A program made the translations under genes and the position numbers. DNA of 5,818 bases from an uncultured Pseudomonadota bacterium (GTDB lineage Bacteria > SAR324 > NAC60-12), in NCBI GenBank assembly GCA_913056375.1, contig CAJXNF010000206.1, forward strand, positions 1-5,818, read 5' to 3'. Of the stretch, positions 5,051-5,818 are shown in pieces. The notes under the pieces are model-generated. The model worked only from the letters and a program-made list of their open reading frames with translations. It was not told the DNA's origin and did not search any database. The stretch's first letter is position 1. Each line of letters begins with the position of its first letter.

Positions 5051-5818
5051 GCAACGCATCCTGATTGCCACCGGCTCGGCTCCGGCCAGCCTGCCCGGCC
5101 TGCAGATTGATGAAAAGACTATTGTCTCCTCCACCGGCGCGCTGGCGCTGAACAAAGTGCCGGAAAAGCTGGCGGTGATCGGGGCTGGCTATATCGGGCT
5201 GGAGCTGGGCACGGTTTGGGCGCGGCTGGGGGCAGAGGTTCAGGTGATCGAATATCTGGATCGGATTCTGCCGGGCATGGATGCGGAGGTGGCACAGAAA
5301 TTTCAGGCTATTCTGGAAAAGCAGGGCCTGTCCTTTCAGCTGTCCACTGCCGTTCAATCTGCCAGCCACAAGGGCAAGGGCGTAGAGCTGGAGCTGGCCC
5401 CGGCGGCGGGCGGCAAGACCGAAAAGCGGTCTTTTGATGTGGCGCTGGTGGCGGTTGGCCGCAAGCCGCATACGCAAGGGCTGGGTCTGGAGGGGCTGGG
5501 CGTTGACCTCAGCGAGCGCGGACAGATAGAGGTGGATGAGGATTTTGAAACCTCAGTGCCGGGCATTTTTGCCATCGGTGATGTGATTGCCGGCCCGATG
5601 CTGGCCCATAAAGGCTCAGAAGAAGGCGTTATGGTTGCAGAGCTCATTGCTGGTCAATCGGGCCATATCAATTACGACTCGATTCCCTGGGTTATTTACA
5701 CCCATCCGGAGATTGCCGCTGTGGGTAAAACCGAGCAGGAACTCAAGGCAGAAGGGGTCGATTACAAAGCGGGATCCTTTCCTTTTGCGGCAATAGGTAG
5801 AGCATTGGCAAGCGGCGA
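4713..5818 (+). CDS. Chimeric flavoprotein frame: HcnB-like alpha subunit N-terminus joined in frame to dihydrolipoamide dehydrogenase; runs off the right edge
   Basis: The frame is open for 368 codons from an ATG that overlaps the [2Fe-2S] gene by 4 bases, with a good AGGGGAG Shine-Dalgarno at 4701-4707. Residues 1 to about 114 are HcnB/octopine-oxidase-A-like: FAD motif GAGPAG at 12-17 and DEQPAVGGQIYRNI at 35-48, a hallmark of that family. From ILIATGS (116-122) the protein is Lpd: SSTGALAL, the NAD-binding motif GAGYIGLELG at 157-166, YLDRILPGMD, VAVGRKP, AIGDVIAGPMLAHKG (287-301) and VIYTHPEIAAVGKT. The HcnB continuation (its usual RP.PFPGW region and C-terminal BFD-like cysteine domain) is missing, as is the Lpd N-terminus with its CxxxxC disulfide. 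The only cysteine before the junction is C111. Base composition and codon use also change at the join. I read it as an artefactual or recombinant chimera, and neither parental function should be assigned to the whole frame. Confidence 0.85.
   Translation, partial: MSLPQYDYVIIGAGPAGMAAAVEARQHGLNVLVLDEQPAVGGQIYRNIEDLERQRRDEFEKLGADYQEAFELAQRFRASGAEYRPGRSIWQIDPDLTLYHIGQDGGPSETCHAQRILIATGSAPASLPGLQIDEKTIVSSTGALALNKVPEKLAVIGAGYIGLELGTVWARLGAEVQVIEYLDRILPGMDAEVAQKFQAILEKQGLSFQLSTAVQSASHKGKGVELELAPAAGGKTEKRSFDVALVAVGRKPHTQGLGLEGLGVDLSERGQIEVDEDFETSVPGIFAIGDVIAGPMLAHKGSEEGVMVAELIAGQSGHINYDSIPWVIYTHPEIAAVGKTEQELKAEGVDYKAGSFPFAAIGRALASG
5051..5074. other. Probable chimera junction at the shared ILIATG motif
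   Basis: The switch from HcnB-like to Lpd-like protein falls in or next to the codons for QRILIATG. Both families carry an equivalent I-x-ATG strand at this place in the fold, so a crossover or a mis-joined overlap here keeps the reading frame. The bases upstream read like the operon; immediately after (from about 5071) the text becomes GC-rich and CTG-dominated. The exact breakpoint cannot be fixed, because short similarity is expected on both sides. Confidence 0.65.
5055..5818 (+). other. Dihydrolipoamide dehydrogenase (Lpd, E3) segment, lacking its N-terminal active-site domain
   Basis: E3 normally reoxidises dihydrolipoamide in pyruvate or 2-oxoglutarate dehydrogenase complexes. Present here: the end of the FAD domain (IATGSAPASLPGL), the whole NAD domain with GAGYIGLELG and the acidic E180 after the second strand, the second FAD-contact motif AIGDVIAGPMLAHKG, and the beginning of the dimerisation domain (IPWVIYTHPEIAAVGKT, FPFAAIGRALASG). 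The active-site His-Glu pair of the dimer domain would lie beyond the right edge. The SSTGALAL and YLDRILPGMD wording resembles alphaproteobacterial Lpd, while the part after about residue 300 (GSEEGVMVAELIAG, YTHPEIAAVG) looks more gammaproteobacterial; that is memory-based pattern recognition, not a search. An lpd gene is not expected in this catabolic operon. Confidence 0.82.

Noticed and set aside
5034..5477. 147-codon open frame on the minus strand
   Set aside because: It is opposite the GC-rich Lpd segment, where antisense frames stay open because of codon bias. The translation shows no recognisable domain and the + strand frame is clearly Lpd.
5587..5796. Alternative + strand frame in the Lpd tail
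   Set aside because: It overlaps the main frame in another register, and the main frame carries conserved Lpd motifs throughout.

Overview
The window is coding on the + strand almost from end to end. It holds seven consecutive reading frames, each overlapping the next by 4 to 20 bases. There is no intergenic gap, RNA gene, promoter, terminator, CRISPR array or mobile element that I can support. Hand-counted GC is about 51-52% over the samples I took from the operon proper. The gene types (a Dpp/Opp-type ABC transporter with a three-part HcnABC-like flavoprotein dehydrogenase) point to a heterotrophic bacterium, most likely proteobacterial. I cannot place it further, and the right-hand end suggests an environmental (metagenomic) assembly.

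Layout: (1) 2-418, the C-terminal part of an enolase-superfamily enzyme (muconate lactonizing/racemase/epimerase type), whose 5' end lies outside the window. (2) 405-1301, a DppC/OppC-like permease. (3) 1298-2320 and (4) 2302-3321, the paired DppD-like and DppF-like ATPases. (5) 3318-4445, a DadA/HcnC-like FAD amine oxidoreductase (beta subunit). (6) 4426-4716, a small HcnA-like [2Fe-2S] protein (gamma subunit). (7) 4713 to the right edge, which begins as the HcnB-like FAD alpha subunit but changes in frame at about 5051-5074 into dihydrolipoamide dehydrogenase (Lpd) sequence.

How the genes could work together (inference): the transporter imports a small amino-acid-like or peptide-like compound. 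The enolase-superfamily enzyme epimerises or dehydrates it, and the three-subunit dehydrogenase, related to HcnABC, octopine oxidase and cis-4-hydroxy-D-proline dehydrogenase, oxidises the D-configured or N-substituted product. This resembles hydroxyproline, proline-betaine or opine catabolism, but the exact substrate cannot be read from the sequence.

The main anomaly is the last gene. It fuses an HcnB-like N-terminus to an alphaproteobacterial-looking Lpd at a motif both families share (ILIATGS). GC rises from 51% to about 59-63%, leucine codon use jumps to almost pure CTG, and both shift back near 5600-5640. The fused protein has no CxxxxC redox disulfide and so cannot be a working Lpd. The simplest reading is a chimeric assembly or amplification artefact, perhaps with two or more switches. 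A real fusion is possible but less likely. Sequence right of about 5050 should not be assumed to belong to the same genome as the operon.
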